From the NCBI RefSeq assembly GCF_019320115.1, contig NC_089593.1, positions 18,274,870 to 18,338,869 on the forward strand: a stretch of 64,000 bases of DNA. Direction: 5' to 3'. Position numbers and translations under genes: made by a program. The notes below the pieces were generated by a model. That model was not told the origin of the DNA and did not search any database. It worked only from the letters and a program-made list of their open reading frames with translations. The stretch's first letter is position 1; every line of letters starts with the position of its first letter. Shown piece after piece: positions 1-12,100 of this stretch. The DNA comes from Miscanthus floridulus. Lineage: Eukaryota; Streptophyta; Magnoliopsida; Poales; Poaceae.

Positions 1-278
1 ATCCTGAATTAGGGTTTGTGAGCGACAGCTGATCGTATGACTTGGCCATTCGACCATCGTGCCAGCGGTTCAGCAACGTTTGCCGCCGGTCAATGAGATC
101 ATGCCATGGATCGGAGCTCTTGCTGGTGAAGACACATTGGGAGGAAGAGGCCGGAGAGGAGAAGCTCAGTGTGAGCTCCGATCCAGTGAGGACTGGACGA
201 CCTTGGCAACGGTGAATCCATGGGGGGATGCTCGCTGCCGTCGCCACGACCCTGCCGTCTCCGCCGTGTGTGATCTCA

Positions 279-366
279 CTGAAAACAACAAATCAAGAAC
301 GCCACACGTTGATGAGTGATGACGTATGCATCGGACACAACTGAAGAAGGATGATCAAGGATGTAC
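279..366 (-). other. Conserved intron of the SMXL pseudogene
   Basis: On the minus strand the donor is CAG|GTACAT (GT at 366-365) and the acceptor TTTTCAG ends at 279. Splicing joins a phase-2 codon (AG+T, Ser) and keeps the family-like reading LAGDS-EITHGGD open into exon 2. Confidence 0.75.
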
Positions 367-916
367 CTGTCGCCGGCGAGGCTCAACGGGAGGCAGCCGT
401 CCGGCACGACGATGGGGTGTAGTTCCAAGACGGTCTCCAGGGAAGGCAGCCCCGACCGGCAGCTCGTATAGGACGCGTAGGCTCCGAACCCCAGTAGCCA
501 CTAGCCACTTAGCCAGAACATGTCCTTGTCTTTGTCTCGGCCTCCACGGCCGCGCACGATGCTGCTCAACTCCATGACCGCGTGCTGGACGGGGCAGTAG
601 TAGAGGCCACGGCCATGCGCGCGGTGGTCATCACTTCTCTTCCACGGGTCGGCGGCCCAGGCCTCGGCTGCGTAGCAGAGGTCCTCAAGCACAAGCACCA
701 CGCCTCTGCTGGCGGCGTAGCACTCGCGCAGGACCGCGCATAGATCGCCGGCCCAGGCCTCAACCTCCTCCCTCGGCATGTGCTGGAAAGATGCAGCCGA
801 GAAAGGCACGAACTGGGCGTTCTTGAGGCGCTCGTGCTGGCGCCGCAGCTCCCCCTTGCTCATCACGCTCATCACCGCCTTGACCACCCACTTTGTGGCG
901 GCGGAGCTCTCGCCGG

Positions 917-1115
917 CCGAAATCTCCTGATATTTTTAATATATCCTCTTTATCTGTAGGTACCGATAAGAAAATATCTATTTTTTCTTACAAATTTTGT
1001 TTAAATTCATTTAAATTTACTTAAATTTAAATTAAATTTTATTTGAATTTGATCTAATATTTTCGATATATCATGTTTATCCTCTTTATCTGTGATCCCC
1101 GATAAATTTTAATTT
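917..1115. mobile_element. AT-rich insertion of about 200 bp in the SMXL exon
   Basis: Family-like coding sequence stops after GTNRCVVKV and resumes at AGESSAATKWVVKAVMS. The AT-rich block between them is unlike the GC-rich exon. TTTCGG (minus strand) occurs at both edges and may be a short target duplication. Inside, ATCCTCTTTATCTGT occurs twice (943-957 and 1079-1093), each followed by CCGATA. The superfamily is not recognised. Confidence 0.55.
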
Positions 1116-1850
1116 CCGAAAATGAAAACCTTCACCACGCACCGGTTCGTCCCACTCGCCACGGCCATGCAGTCGAGAACGCGCACGGCGCTGGCTTTGG
1201 ACTCCTTGACGTTATTTGTATGGGCCCTAGTATTCGGGGAAGCGGTGCTACTGCTTGCCATGTTTGACGACTGCTCCGACGACAAGATGGCCTTCTCGAC
1301 GTTGGCCTTTACCTTGGCGCTCGAGAAGCCGGCCTCGCGCATGACGCGGCCGACGCTGGGCTCGTCGACGATGGAGATAACGAGTTGCTCAAGCTCGATC
1401 TTGGCGGCGACGTGCCGCTGGCCCTCCGCGGCAGAGGCCGAAGCCGAACCGCCCCGGCGCTGGTTCGCCAGCGCGCGCTTGAACGCGGCGGCGAGCGCGT
1501 TGGACAGCGCCGGCGAGCGGTGCCCCGCGTGGTGAGCGTGGAACTGGAATATGGAAGGCGGGGCCAGCCCCCCCCACCCCCACCCCGCGCCGTCGCGAGG
1601 CGGTTGAGCGCGACGTTGAAGCAGAGCTCCAGCGCCTTGCACTGGAGCGGGTGGGAGCCCGCCCACGACCGGAGGCATACTGCGCGGAGTGGACCCCTGG
1701 CGTCCGAGAGCACGGCGCTGGCGACGTGCAGCGGCGTGACCTGCGCGTGTCCCCAGCGCAGCGCCAGGCTCACCGCGTGCCGCATCAAGGGCTCAAGGCC
1801 ACCGCGTCCCCCGCCAGCTCCTGCTGCACCGCGCAGCCGCCGCTACGCAT

Positions 1851-2224
1851 CTCTCCTTATTATTCCCTGTCGTCGTTGTCTACAGAATTTTACGGCGCTG
1901 GCCTGTTTCTCCTGGCTGTAGACCTGTAGCTCGACCTTCTGGCGTCTATATATGTATCCCCATGAAACGCTGCAGGGAACGCAGGGGAGGAGTACTGGCT
2001 CGATCTGTCTGGAGAAGTAATTGAGCCTGTCGTCTTGCCTCACTAGTCAGTAGCAGGGAATGAAGGAAGGGACTATACCTGTACGTGAGATTCGGTCGAT
2101 TGTGGCTGTCGGGATATGTTGTGACGATCAAATACATACTGTATAACCAGATGTTAATTTTCGATCTCCCGAGGTTTTCTTATATATGTGCCGAATTTGT
2201 TTAAGTGCATCTACAATGGTGATA
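1851..2224. other. Spacer between SMXL start and Helitron remnant
   Basis: I see no convincing coding sequence. The segment would include the 5' flank of the SMXL pseudogene. Confidence 0.4.
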
Positions 2225-3013
2225 ACCGGACGTATGCGGCTATGAGAGAGGCGGACAAGGAGGACAGTGAAGGGAACGTCGATGAAATCAAGCACTACAA
2301 AGATGCTAGATGGTTAACCCTCCAGAAGCCATGGGTAACCCTCTAGAAGCCTTGTAGAGAATATACGGATGCGGCTATGAGAGAGGTGGACAAGGAGGAC
2401 AGTGAAGGGAACGTCGATAAGATCAAGCAGTACAAAAATATAATTTGATATGATTAATATATCTTAGAAAAATTATATCTTTTTTTATGGAATTAAATAA
2501 AGATAATTTATTATATGAAAATTATAGATCTCGACGAGATCCACAACTTTCTGGTTTTAAGTTTTTTCATATGAAGTCGTTAAGATGCTAAAAAAATTAA
2601 TGACATATTTAGACTTAAGGATATTTTCCACTTTTCACACTTGCAGTTTGACGGCGTTAGAGTCCAGACTGACGGCAGTGGCATGGAGGGCACAAAAAAG
2701 TTGGAGCAGTGGCACTGAATACCGCTAAACTTTTCTAGGGGCTCACAGGGTATCGCGATCTTTTTTAATAGCACACAAGGAATTTCCCCTTTTGATTTGA
2801 GTGATAACTACCCTCCTGTTTTGTCCTTATAGCTGCATCTTCCAGACATGCATATGGTGTCATTTCACCGACGCGAGGGGTTCGACATGTGCTTAATCAT
2901 CCAAGTGTTGAAAAGTCAACGCTTACTGCGTATTTTGAGAAGAACATGACAGGTGAAAGAGCCCGACGTATATTGTATCGAGACTTTCCCAAGTTCTATA
3001 CGTGGATTAACAT
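2225..3013 (+). pseudogene. Helitron helicase-like protein remnant
   Basis: Two separated blocks read as parts of the Helitron-like_N region that precedes the helicase in grass Helitrons. Block 1 (2232-2437) reads AAMREADKEDSEGNVDEIK and DARW; it is duplicated, the second copy starting near 2366, with a one-base shift and a TGG-to-TAG change in the conserved EALWRIY motif. Block 2 (about 2826-3013) reads LHLPDMHMVSFHRREG, then after a frameshift HVLNHPSVEKSTLTAYFEKN and ILYRDFPKFYTWI. About 390 bp of unrelated AT-rich DNA separates the blocks. No Helitron termini are visible here. The right edge abuts a truncated LTR at about 3013. It is a dead fragment. Confidence 0.7.
2438..2825. mobile_element. 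Unidentified insertion inside the Helitron remnant
   Basis: This AT-rich block interrupts the helicase homology between NVDKIKQYK and LQLHLPDMHMV. No inverted termini or target duplication could be fixed by eye. It is probably a small non-autonomous element. Confidence 0.4.
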
Positions 3014-5684
3014 TTTAGTGAGTCAAATTTTAGTAATAGAGTAGCAACACGATTAAGCCCCAAATAACCACATGATCATGTACCAGAAATAATATATAGC
3101 ATAAACATATTAATCACAGGTGTTCTTCTATTCCATAAGGATCCCAAGGCCGCTCGTGGCCCATGCACACGGCTGTTATAACAATTTTACACTATGCAAA
3201 GATTGTACATGGTTACCCACAAGTTGTGATTCCCGTATGCCGTCACCTCTTCCAAGGGAGTACGACAGGGTACACTACGAGACCGGTCAAAGGTTCCACT
3301 AATAGATAGCGACCCACTAAGGTTTTCCCATCAACTAGTAAGATTCCTCCCCCAAGGTGTGACAAACAAAAAGACAAAGAAACTAAAGTGCTCTCCCTTG
3401 ATAGGCCAAGATCAAATCAACCGGACCCCCTCTTAAGCCTTTCAGTAAGCTGCCACAAACTAATAGAAGTCTAATACTGAGTGAAGCTAGAGCCATATAG
3501 CTTGTGGTTGTACTGTAAGTCCCGAGTTGTCACTTACAGATAAGTCCTTAGGAAAAGATACTAAAGTATTTGAAAAGTAGCCAAATACTCCAGCACCCTC
3601 GTGACGATGTTACTTAATAGTATATTTTAACGTTTATTGCATATACCATATGTCAAGTTACGATCATGGTTATTTAATTAAGCAATAGTAGAAATACTTC
3701 CGAATGCATATAACCCGGGTATAAAGGTAACATCAGCTAGGATATCCTTACGGGGTAACTGGGTAGACACACGCACATGAATTAAATTGCATTCAGGGTT
3801 ATTAGGAAAACAAGGATAGTCCCATGCTATACTTGCCTTAAACTCTTATCTTCTTCTAATTCGTAACCTCTAAAGGATTGCTTCTTCATTACCATGTAAA
3901 GTTCACCAATTGGACATGATCATAAAGCACCACACAAGAAACCAAACACAAACATGCATAACATACAAATATAACTATATTAGAACAATACATCAAACAG
4001 TGAAAAGGTTTGAAACTAATCTACGCATTGCTATGAACACGTAGACGTGAAAAACGCGCTAATCGGAGCTATGGTAAATAAGAAGCAACTACTGAAGGAT
4101 TTACTTTGAAAAAGAAAACTATAGGCTTCAATTATTTTAACTATATAAAAGCATGGATAAGATATTTTAGAGAAATACCTAAATTGAATGAAGTCAAATT
4201 TATATTTGAATTAGAAAACTAAAGTAAAATTAATCATGTTTTATTTATAAACCATGTTGCGCAACCATTATTCAAGTTAGGATTTAAATCATGAAATTCT
4301 AGAGATAGTGACATGGTAAACATTGTTACTAACGTGTAGATTACGTCGTTATGAATCTAATGCAACTTGAACGGGTCAAAACGGAGCTAAAGGGAGATTT
4401 TATGCATAAAACAGGATCAGTGGTGGTTCTATAAATATCGGGATCTGAATTTTGAATTAAAATAAATAAAAACGATATTTTGAATCTGGCTGGAGGACTG
4501 CAGGTTAGAAAACCAAAAAAGAGGAGGGTTCTTTTGCAAAAGCGGCTCTGTTGATTGGTATTAACCGGGTTGACTCCGGTCAACAACAGATCTAGGCCGT
4601 TGATCTAAATTTCGATGGACGAGAAACAAGGGAGGGGGTCGGTGGGATAGGAACCCGACGACGGTGCCATGGTCGGAAAACTTGAGACCACGCCGGAATC
4701 TTGCCGGAATGGCGATTTCGTGCATCATTGGCCGCGGGATTTGCACAGAGAGCAAGCGCTGGGCACGATGAACGTAAAGAGAGGGTCGAGGTTAGCGGCG
4801 AAGGCATGGTGGCTACTCGGGGCTCTGATTGGCAGCTCGGTTGCGCCGGTCTTGCTCTGGTGAGCTTGTAGAGGCAGCATAGAGATAGTGAGAGGAAAAG
4901 CGCGATATCGACCGCTTTTCTTACCCTGACGCGAAGCTCCGTCGGTAGAGAGGCTGTCGTGGTGGAGATCGAAGGTGGCGGCGGATTAGGGTTTGGGGAG
5001 TGGTGCTGCGAGCTCGAGTAGAGGCGGCGGCTTGTGCTAGGGTTTGGTGGGGCGGCGGCACGAACACGGGGCTTCGATTTATAGGGGTTTCGGCTTGGCT
5101 CGCAAGCCAAAAATCCCATAGAATCGGCTCGGCGGCGGCAACCGACTCGGACAGTGTTCCAATTGGGGACGACGGAGGTGGGTGACGACGCTGATGCGTG
5201 GGACTGGCTCGTCAGCAACATAGGGACGATGGGGCCGGGCTATTAGTGAAACAAAGACGGAGAGAGAAGGCGCCCGCGCGGCTTGCGTGTCGTCTGGGTT
5301 AGCCCATGGTCACCGAGCCCGAGAAAGGGAGAAGGGTTGCGCTGGGCCACGAGTTAGAGGCTAGGCCTTGTCTGTGTGTGTGTGAGAGAGAGAGAGTATG
5401 TGTTACCGGCAGACCTACAGAGGGAGAGGAGGAAACTCCTTAGTTTCTTTTTCCTTCGAAATTTTCAAAGTCATTTTCATATTGAAGTTCGAATCGGTTT
5501 AACTTTAGTTTACAACCACACAGTATAAAGAAACAAATGCACCAGCATGACAATATTGCTACATCCTATGATAAATTTTAATTTAATGAAAATTTTTTAT
5601 TTTTCCTATGTTTTCATGAGTACAAAATACAAAATTAAATTAATTTATATTTATTTCAAAAGGAGTAAATTTTAGAATGTTACA
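3014..5684 (-). mobile_element. LTR of family A, copy 1 (3' truncated)
   Basis: Read on the minus strand it begins TGTAACATTCTAAAATTTAC at 5684, the counterpart of TGTAACACCCTAAAATTTG at 7672. It shares an ordered series of segments with copies 2 and 3: GGCAAGTATAGCATGGGAC, CCTAATAACCC, AACTTGACATATGGTATATG, GATAAGTCC/CTTATCTGTAAGTGA and TGTACAATCT. A GC-rich block with a TATA-like CTATAAATC lies at 5072-5082. Compared with copies 2 and 3 it lacks about the last 570 bp, because it runs into the Helitron remnant at 3013. It is probably a Ty3/gypsy LTR; no internal coding region is attached. Confidence 0.8.
5072..5082 (-). promoter_or_regulatory. TATA-like box in LTR-A copy 1
   Basis: CTATAAATC on the minus strand lies in the GC-rich middle of the LTR, matching the placement of the TATA-like box in copy 2 at 8520-8530. 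Confidence 0.45.
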
Positions 5685-6093
5685 ACAACTAATCTAATGA
5701 TACTTATTTTGTACCACGACTGTTCTGTGTGACTTCTCAAAAAAACAAGAAGTACGTTATTTTGTGGATGGAGACGGTATGTACTAATGTACGTATACGT
5801 CGGTACATGATACTGTACGTCGAACTGCACTGTACCCACGGCGCGGCGCTGCTATCCAGCCTTTACTAGCTACGGGCTTAGTGATCGCGTGGCGAGGGCC
5901 GTGGAGCACTGACGCCGGACCCGCAGGAAGCCGGGAGCGCCAAATATAAATTGCGGCCAGTGTACGTGCAGCGCTAACTCTGCTGCTGCTACGGTCGTGT
6001 CTCGTATAGTACTAGCATATCTGGTACGGTGGCGGCGGATATGGTAATCCAGATTGTACTAGTACACCAAAAGTTTCAACTGGTGCCACTTTT
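5685..6093. other. GC-mixed spacer, no gene recognised
   Basis: No coding sequence is recognised. A TATA-like CAAATATAAATTG lies at about 5940-5952, but no ORF follows it. Confidence 0.4.
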
Positions 6094-6283
6094 TTAAGCT
6101 AACCTCTTGTGAATAGGTTTATCTAATCGTCAAGCTGACACCTTTTCAGAACATCAGCAGTGAAAATACAGCCGTTCCATGGTCGGTTTTCAGAACTGTC
6201 AGCAGTGAAAATACAGCCGTTTTTCATTGGTGTCAGCTTGAAAATCGTATATATAAATCTATTTACACAAGATGTTAGTTTAA
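6094..6283. mobile_element. MITE with terminal inverted repeats
   Basis: The left end TTAAGCTAACCTCTTGTG is the inverse of the right end, whose complement reads TTAAACTAACATCTTGTG. The inversion extends inward through TCAAGCTGACACC. The motif CAGCAGTGAAAATACAGCC is present twice in direct orientation in the middle. The element is about 190 bp; its target duplication is not clear. Confidence 0.65.
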
Positions 6284-7671
6284 GATTGTCGCTAGTATCG
6301 TAAATGGATCTACACTGACAGCAAAGCATAAGCCAACAGCCTGCGTAAACATTTTACATTGACAGTTTATGTAACGTAGGTGCCTCTATTAATTAATTTC
6401 TAGAGACTTATTACCATAAACCGCCCATACAAAATATTTCCCATCATATTACTGTTAAACCTGCCGATCATATTCAAATTCAAATAGTAATCACAGCCAA
6501 TTATAACAACACTATTCCATCAACCCGTGCTTTTGCACGGGGTAGAATCTTAGATAACATAAGCATTAGTTATTCTTTAATGACTCTAACTAATAAAAAT
6601 TTATAATAATTACATGTTTTTCACTTTGTTCATTTTCTAATATAATAGACACAAAAGATACTATGTTATCTCTATCTAGTTGTGACAAACATATCATTAG
6701 TAATCTGTATGTTTTTCATCTATATCCATAGTTTTTTCCTTAAAATTTGTATGACACACCTATGTATTTAGTTGAAACATTAACTTAAACTATTGTGGCT
6801 TTTGTTGCAGCCTACATCTTATATCTTATGATGCTATGAATAATATAAAATTTTGATTTTCTTAATTCTTATTGATTACTACATGTTTTTTACCCTAAAG
6901 TTAAGTTGAAACTCTTCTTATATCTTTTATTACATTTCCTTTTGTAATTTCTAAAATAACAATTTTATGTCGTAAACTATACTCTTAAGTACTACAATAG
7001 CGTGAACAGACATTTAAAACATTTTCCACGTCACTTAAAATCAATGGTTGAGCTTGAAGTGACATGTAGAACAAACTAAAGAGGATATGAACATCTAAGT
7101 AATATAATGTTTTTTACACCAAAGTAAACCCCCATGTGGTCTGCACTAACACCCACTTCTTATGATGTTAAATTTATTTCTCAAGAAATTATATGAAGGA
7201 TTATATTATCAATATACATAACATTTTAATAAAAATGTTTAAATGTCTAAAGTGAAAACTTATATAAATGATATGTCTCATTCTTACAATATACTTATAA
7301 ATAATTTTTTAGTATTGTTAGTATCTGAGTTGTTAAGAAAATATATTTCATGATTGTTGAAACACAACATATATATTTACTGCTCATGCATGCATGTGAA
7401 CATAATCTACATGATGACACAGGATGTATGTTTACTGTATCAAATTCTAATATATTAATATTAATATAATTGGGTCACAAAGAAACATATACATTTTCAT
7501 GGTTAAATTAATATTTTTTGTACTCGAAGTTGTTGATATAACTTAGCTGTAGATTCATAGGGATCTTTAGTTTTTAAAATAATGACAGAATGTTAATTTA
7601 GATGCAAATTTAATAAGTTACGGTAGATTGTCTATCGTTATAGTAGGTACGCAATTAGATGTAAATTTAGG
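6284..7671. other. AT-rich spacer with one hairpin
   Basis: This is long AT-rich DNA without a recognisable ORF. A short perfect hairpin, CCCGTGC-TTTT-GCACGGG, lies at about 6524-6541. Such hairpins are seen near the 3' ends of grass Helitrons, but the expected CTRR end is not clear here. Confidence 0.4.
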
Positions 7672-9112
7672 TGTAACACCCTAAAATTTGCCCCTTTTTG
7701 AAAATAGGTTTAAAATGATTTAATTCTGTATTTTTGTGCTCATGAAATATAGGAAAATAAATTTTTTCATTTAATTAAAATTCATCATAAGGTTTAGCAA
7801 CATAGATGTGCATACATGCCGATGCATTTGTTTCTTTGTATTGTGTGGATTTGATTCAAATTGAAAATATGCCAAAATGTTTTTGAAGTTGGCTTTGAAG
7901 TAAAAGAAAAGAGAATTAGAAAATAAAAGAATTTAAAAAGTTGTAAAATTTATTTTTGAAAACTTATCGAAATTTCTAATTTATGTTTGAATTGAAAAGT
8001 GTATTTGAAATCATATTCAAATTTGATTTGGTTTACATTTGAATTGGTTTTGAAAATAAAATAGAAAAGGAAAATTCTCTCTTTCTCTTATTAGGCCCGA
8101 AGGCCTGCTTCTTTTTTTCTTCCCGCAGGCCCATTTCTTCCCGCCCTCCCTCCTTTCCCGCTTTTGGGCTGCCCCGGCCGAAGCTCTAGCCAGCCAGGTC
8201 GTAGCCCAGTCGTCGCGCAGGCCGCTTTCTCCTCCCACTCCTACCGCGCTGGTCCAGTTGGCCCGCTTCTAGCTCGGCCTCCCTTCCGCGCCTGCTTCGC
8301 GCCGGCCCATCTTCTGCGCCACTCCGCATGGCCCAGCTCCGATCGGCCCAAGTCACACCGCACCGCGCGTCCTCTCCCTCTCTTGCGCCGACAGGTGGGT
8401 CTGCCCTGTCTGAGCCGTCTGCTACCTCTCGTCCTCGCCTCGGACTCTTCCATCACCGCCGTGTCCGACTCCGTGCCGCCCACGCTGCCCTGTTGCCTTG
8501 CTATCCAAGCCGCCTCCACCCCATATAAACCGGATGCCCGCGCCCGTGCCTCCCCAATCCAAGCTCCAGGGTCGCAGCTGCTCTTGATGAGACGCCGAAC
8601 AGCCCCAGACCTAGCACGTGCCGCCGTCCGCCGTCGCCTCGCCAAGCACAGCGCCGCCTCCACTTGCTCCGCGCTGCCGAGATCCGCCGTAGTAAGTTCG
8701 CCTCAACCTCCTCTCTCCTCCCGAGTCATGTCCATCGAAAACCATGGCCGTAAGGTCATTTTTGAGTTTCACCGCCGAGCTCCATCGCCGGCCATGGCGC
8801 GCCACCGCGATTCCCCCTGTTTTGATCGGCCACCGTCGCCTTTCACCGCCCGATTCAATCCTAGCCACCCGATTCTAATCCAGCGGCCGTGGATGGCCGA
8901 TACCCCTTCGTCAGCTAATTTTGTTAAAGAGCCCCTTGGTTTTTTCAAAATAGAACCCGCCGTCCATTGCGTATTTCACAGTTGATGCTTTCTTCTTTCA
9001 AAAGCGTATTTTGTTCGGTTCACTTCAAAAATACGTTTTTACTTATTTACAGATTTGCCACTGATTTTGTTTTAGCCATAACTTCTCCATTTTAACTCTG
9101 ATTTGATCCGTT
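7672..9112 (+). mobile_element. LTR of family A, copy 2, left part
   Basis: It starts TGTAACACCCTAAAATTTG at 7672 and runs through an AT-rich U3-like part and a GC-rich block with a TATA-like CATATAAACC at 8520-8530. The large ORF at 8164-8985 is just this GC-rich LTR segment. Homology stops at about 9112, where a gypsy element begins, and resumes at 17553. The net LTR is about 2.9 kb. Confidence 0.75.
8520..8530 (+). promoter_or_regulatory. TATA-like box in LTR-A copy 2
   Basis: CATATAAACC in the GC-rich part of the LTR, followed by C-rich sequence, is a plausible LTR core promoter. The placement agrees with copy 1. Confidence 0.45.
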
Positions 9113-9116
9113 TAAA

Positions 9117-12100
9117 TTGCACCAGGACGCTCGTAGCGTCGCTAGCAACCATCGTCGAGCCAGACACGGTAACGACGTCCGCCATGCGGCAGCAGGCGAC
9201 ATGGACCCTGGCCAAATCATCGAGGGAAGCGGAGAAACGCGCCCCAGGCGTGATCCCTGGCCAGATGACCGGAGCCCTAGCCCTGAGGGCCCGGGGCCAC
9301 GGGCCTTCAGCCGGCGTATCCAGAGAGCACCGTTTCCGCAGCGTTTCCGGCCTCCCACCAACATCACCAAATACACCGGGGAGACAAACCCAGGCATTTG
9401 GCTTGAAGACTTTCGGCTCGCCTATCGAGACGGAGGAGTGGATGATGACTTTTTCATCATCCAATATCTTCCCATTTGCGTAGGGGAGCATGTTCAGGCA
9501 TGGCTCGAATTTCTTCCACACGATAGTATCCGCGACTGGACAGACCTCAAGAGGGTCTTCATCGGGAATTTCTAGGGGACATATGTCCGCCCGGGAAACT
9601 CCTGGGACCTCAAGAGCTGCCAGTAGGAGCCCAGCGAATCCCTATGGGATTACATCCGTAGGTTTTCCCAACGTTGTAACTCCCTCCCTGATGTCGTCGA
9701 CGCAAACATCATCAGCGCCTTCCTCTCCGGGACAAACTGCGAGTCCCTGATCCACAAGCTCGGCTGCCTAAAACCCCGCACCACCCATGATCTACTCGAT
9801 GTCGCCACCAACCATGCCTCTGGCGAGGAGGCCGTTAGAGCAGTCTTTAGCGGAGGCTGGGACAAAGGCAAGCCCAAGCGCGCGGATCCAGACGAAGGCC
9901 CCTCCACTCAGAGGGGCAAAAAGAACAGGGAGGATCGACGCTGGACGGACGATACCGCGTTGATCGCCGCAGCTGATCGCACACCCAGGCAGCCCCAACA
10001 GGGACTGCCTAACCACTTCAACAAACTCATGGATGGTCCATGCACCAATCACGCCTATCCTCTCAAACACCTCTATAAGGAGTGCGAGCTCCTCAAACAT
10101 TTCCTCTGACAGGCCGGAGAGCCAAAGGAGGGGGGACGACAAGGAGCCAGCAGTCAGGAGGGGCGGCACGGCAGGCAAGGACAGGGACGGTTTCCCTAAA
10201 CCCGAGGAGTGCATCATGATATTTGGCAGATCCGACGCCATCTGGTCCAAACGCCAGCACAAGGTACGCTACAAGGGGGCATGCGCCGCCGAAACGACCG
10301 TCCCCTCTTTTCTTAGCTGGTTGGAATCCCCAATCACCTTTGATCAGAGGGACCATCCCTCCTACATCGCGAGACTAGGACGCTACCCGCTCGTTGTTGA
10401 CCCCATTGTCCACAAGAAGCGCCTCACCAAGGTGCTAATGGACGGGGGCAGTGGTCTCAACATCCTGTACGTCGACACCCTCGATGCCATGCACATCCCC
10501 CGATCAGAGCTCCGGCCGGCGGGCTCCCCCTTCCATGGGGTAATCCTAGGAGCGTAGGCATACCCGCTCGGACAGATCGATCTGCCCGTCACGTTCGGCA
10601 GCCGAGCCAATTTCCGCTCAGAGGTCCTCACCTTCGAAGTGGTAGACTTTTCGGGGTCCTACCACATCATTTTGGGGCAGCCATGCTACGCAAGATTCAT
10701 GGCAATCCCCAACTACACCTACCTCAAGCTGAAGATGCCGGGACCAAACGGTATCATCACAGTGAGTAGCACCTTTTCACACGCCTTCGAGTGTGACCGC
10801 GAGCACTATGACCTCGCCACCGCGGTCGTCAACTCGTCCGAGCTCCTGCAGCTCGGGGAGTCATCAACCCCTATAGTCCTAGACTACAACAAACCAACCT
10901 CCTCGATGGCCTTCTGCCCGCTCGAGGAAACCAAGGCGGTGGGTGTCAATCCCACCAACCCAACCAAGACAGTCCGGGTTGAGACCCAGCTTTCGGCCAA
11001 ATAGGAAAGCGAGCTCGTCGACTTTCTATGCGACAACCGTGATGTCTTCGCATGGCAGCCGTCTGACATGCTAGGGATACCCCGGGAGGTTGCCGAGCAT
11101 GCACTCCGCCTTACCCCGGGCTCTAAACCCACCAAACAACGCCTGCATCGCTTCGACGACGAAAGGTGCAGGGCCATAGGTGAGGAAATCACCAAACTCC
11201 TAGTAGCCGGGTTCATCAGGGAAGTCTTCCATTCTGACTGGCTTGCCAATCCCGTCCTAGTTAGAAAAAAGACCGGGAAGTGGAGAATGTGCGTCGATTA
11301 TACTAGACTCAACAAAGCATGCCCAAAGGATCATTTCCCATTACCACGCATAGACCAGATAATTGACTCCACCTCGGGTTGCGAAATCCTCTCCTTTCTG
11401 GATGCCTACTCAGACTATCACTAGATTGCGATGAAAGAGTCCGATCAGCTCGCAACCTCGTTCATCACCCCATATGGTTCGTACTGCTACATAACCATGC
11501 CTTTCGGCCTGAAGAACGCTGGCGCCACCTACCAAAGGTGCATGCAACAATGCTTCACCGACCAAATCGACCCGCTCGACCAGCCTGATCAGGCCAAGCG
11601 GCCAAAACCAACGATCGCCGTCTATGTTGATGACATAGTGGTCAAAACAACTCAAGCTTACGACCTGATCGCAAACTTGGTCGCGACGTTCACAAACCTC
11701 CGAAGGTTGAACATCAAGCTGAATCCCGAAAAGTGTGTTTTCAGGGTTCCAAAGGGGAAACTGCTGGGATACATTGTATCCGAGCGTAGCATCGAAGCCA
11801 ACCCTAAAAAGATCACGGCCATCTCCAACATGGGCCCCATACACAACGTCAAGGGCGTGCAGAGACTCGACGGTTGCCTGGCTGCCTTAAGCCGCTTCAT
11901 CTCCTAGCTCGGTGAACGGGGGATGCCGCTCTACAAGCTCCTCAAAAAGACGGACGCCTTTGTCTGGACTGAGGAAGCCCAGTAGGTTCTCAAAAGCCTC
12001 AAAATGTTCCTAACATTGGCCCCAATCCTCGTCGCTCCCATGTAGGGAGAACCCCTTCTCCTCTACGTCACGACAAGTAACCATGTGGTGAGCGCCGCCC

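Larger units (their letters stand above)
1..1850 (-). pseudogene. SMAX1/D53-like (SMXL) Clp-N protein, broken, 3' end off window
   Basis: SMXL proteins are ClpB-like nuclear repressors degraded in strigolactone/karrikin signalling. The start MRSGGCAVQQELAGDA (ATG at 1848-1850) and [53 protein letters not shown] and VEKAIL match the double Clp-N N-terminus. VVKAVMS, FVPFSAASFQ and GVVLVLEDLCYAAEAW match the following region, then WLLGFGAYASY, and in exon 2 ELTLSFSSPASS and PWHDL. An 88-bp GT-AG intron (279-366) joins GDS to EITHGGD in frame. Damage: a frameshift near 1790, a frameshift in the C-run at 1567-1582, an AT-rich insertion near 917-1115, and TAG at 501-503 made by tandem copies of a TGGCTA-containing unit. 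Family assignment is confident from many motifs; the exact paralogue is not. The gene is cut by the window start, so its C-terminal ATPase part is not seen. Confidence 0.85.

Noticed and set aside
6524..6560. A definite Helitron 3' end
   Set aside because: The hairpin is good, but no CTRR end follows at the right distance and no 5' end was found.
8164..8985. A 273-codon ORF as a gene
   Set aside because: It lies in the GC-rich core of a family-A LTR, is Ser/Pro/Arg-rich and matches no family.
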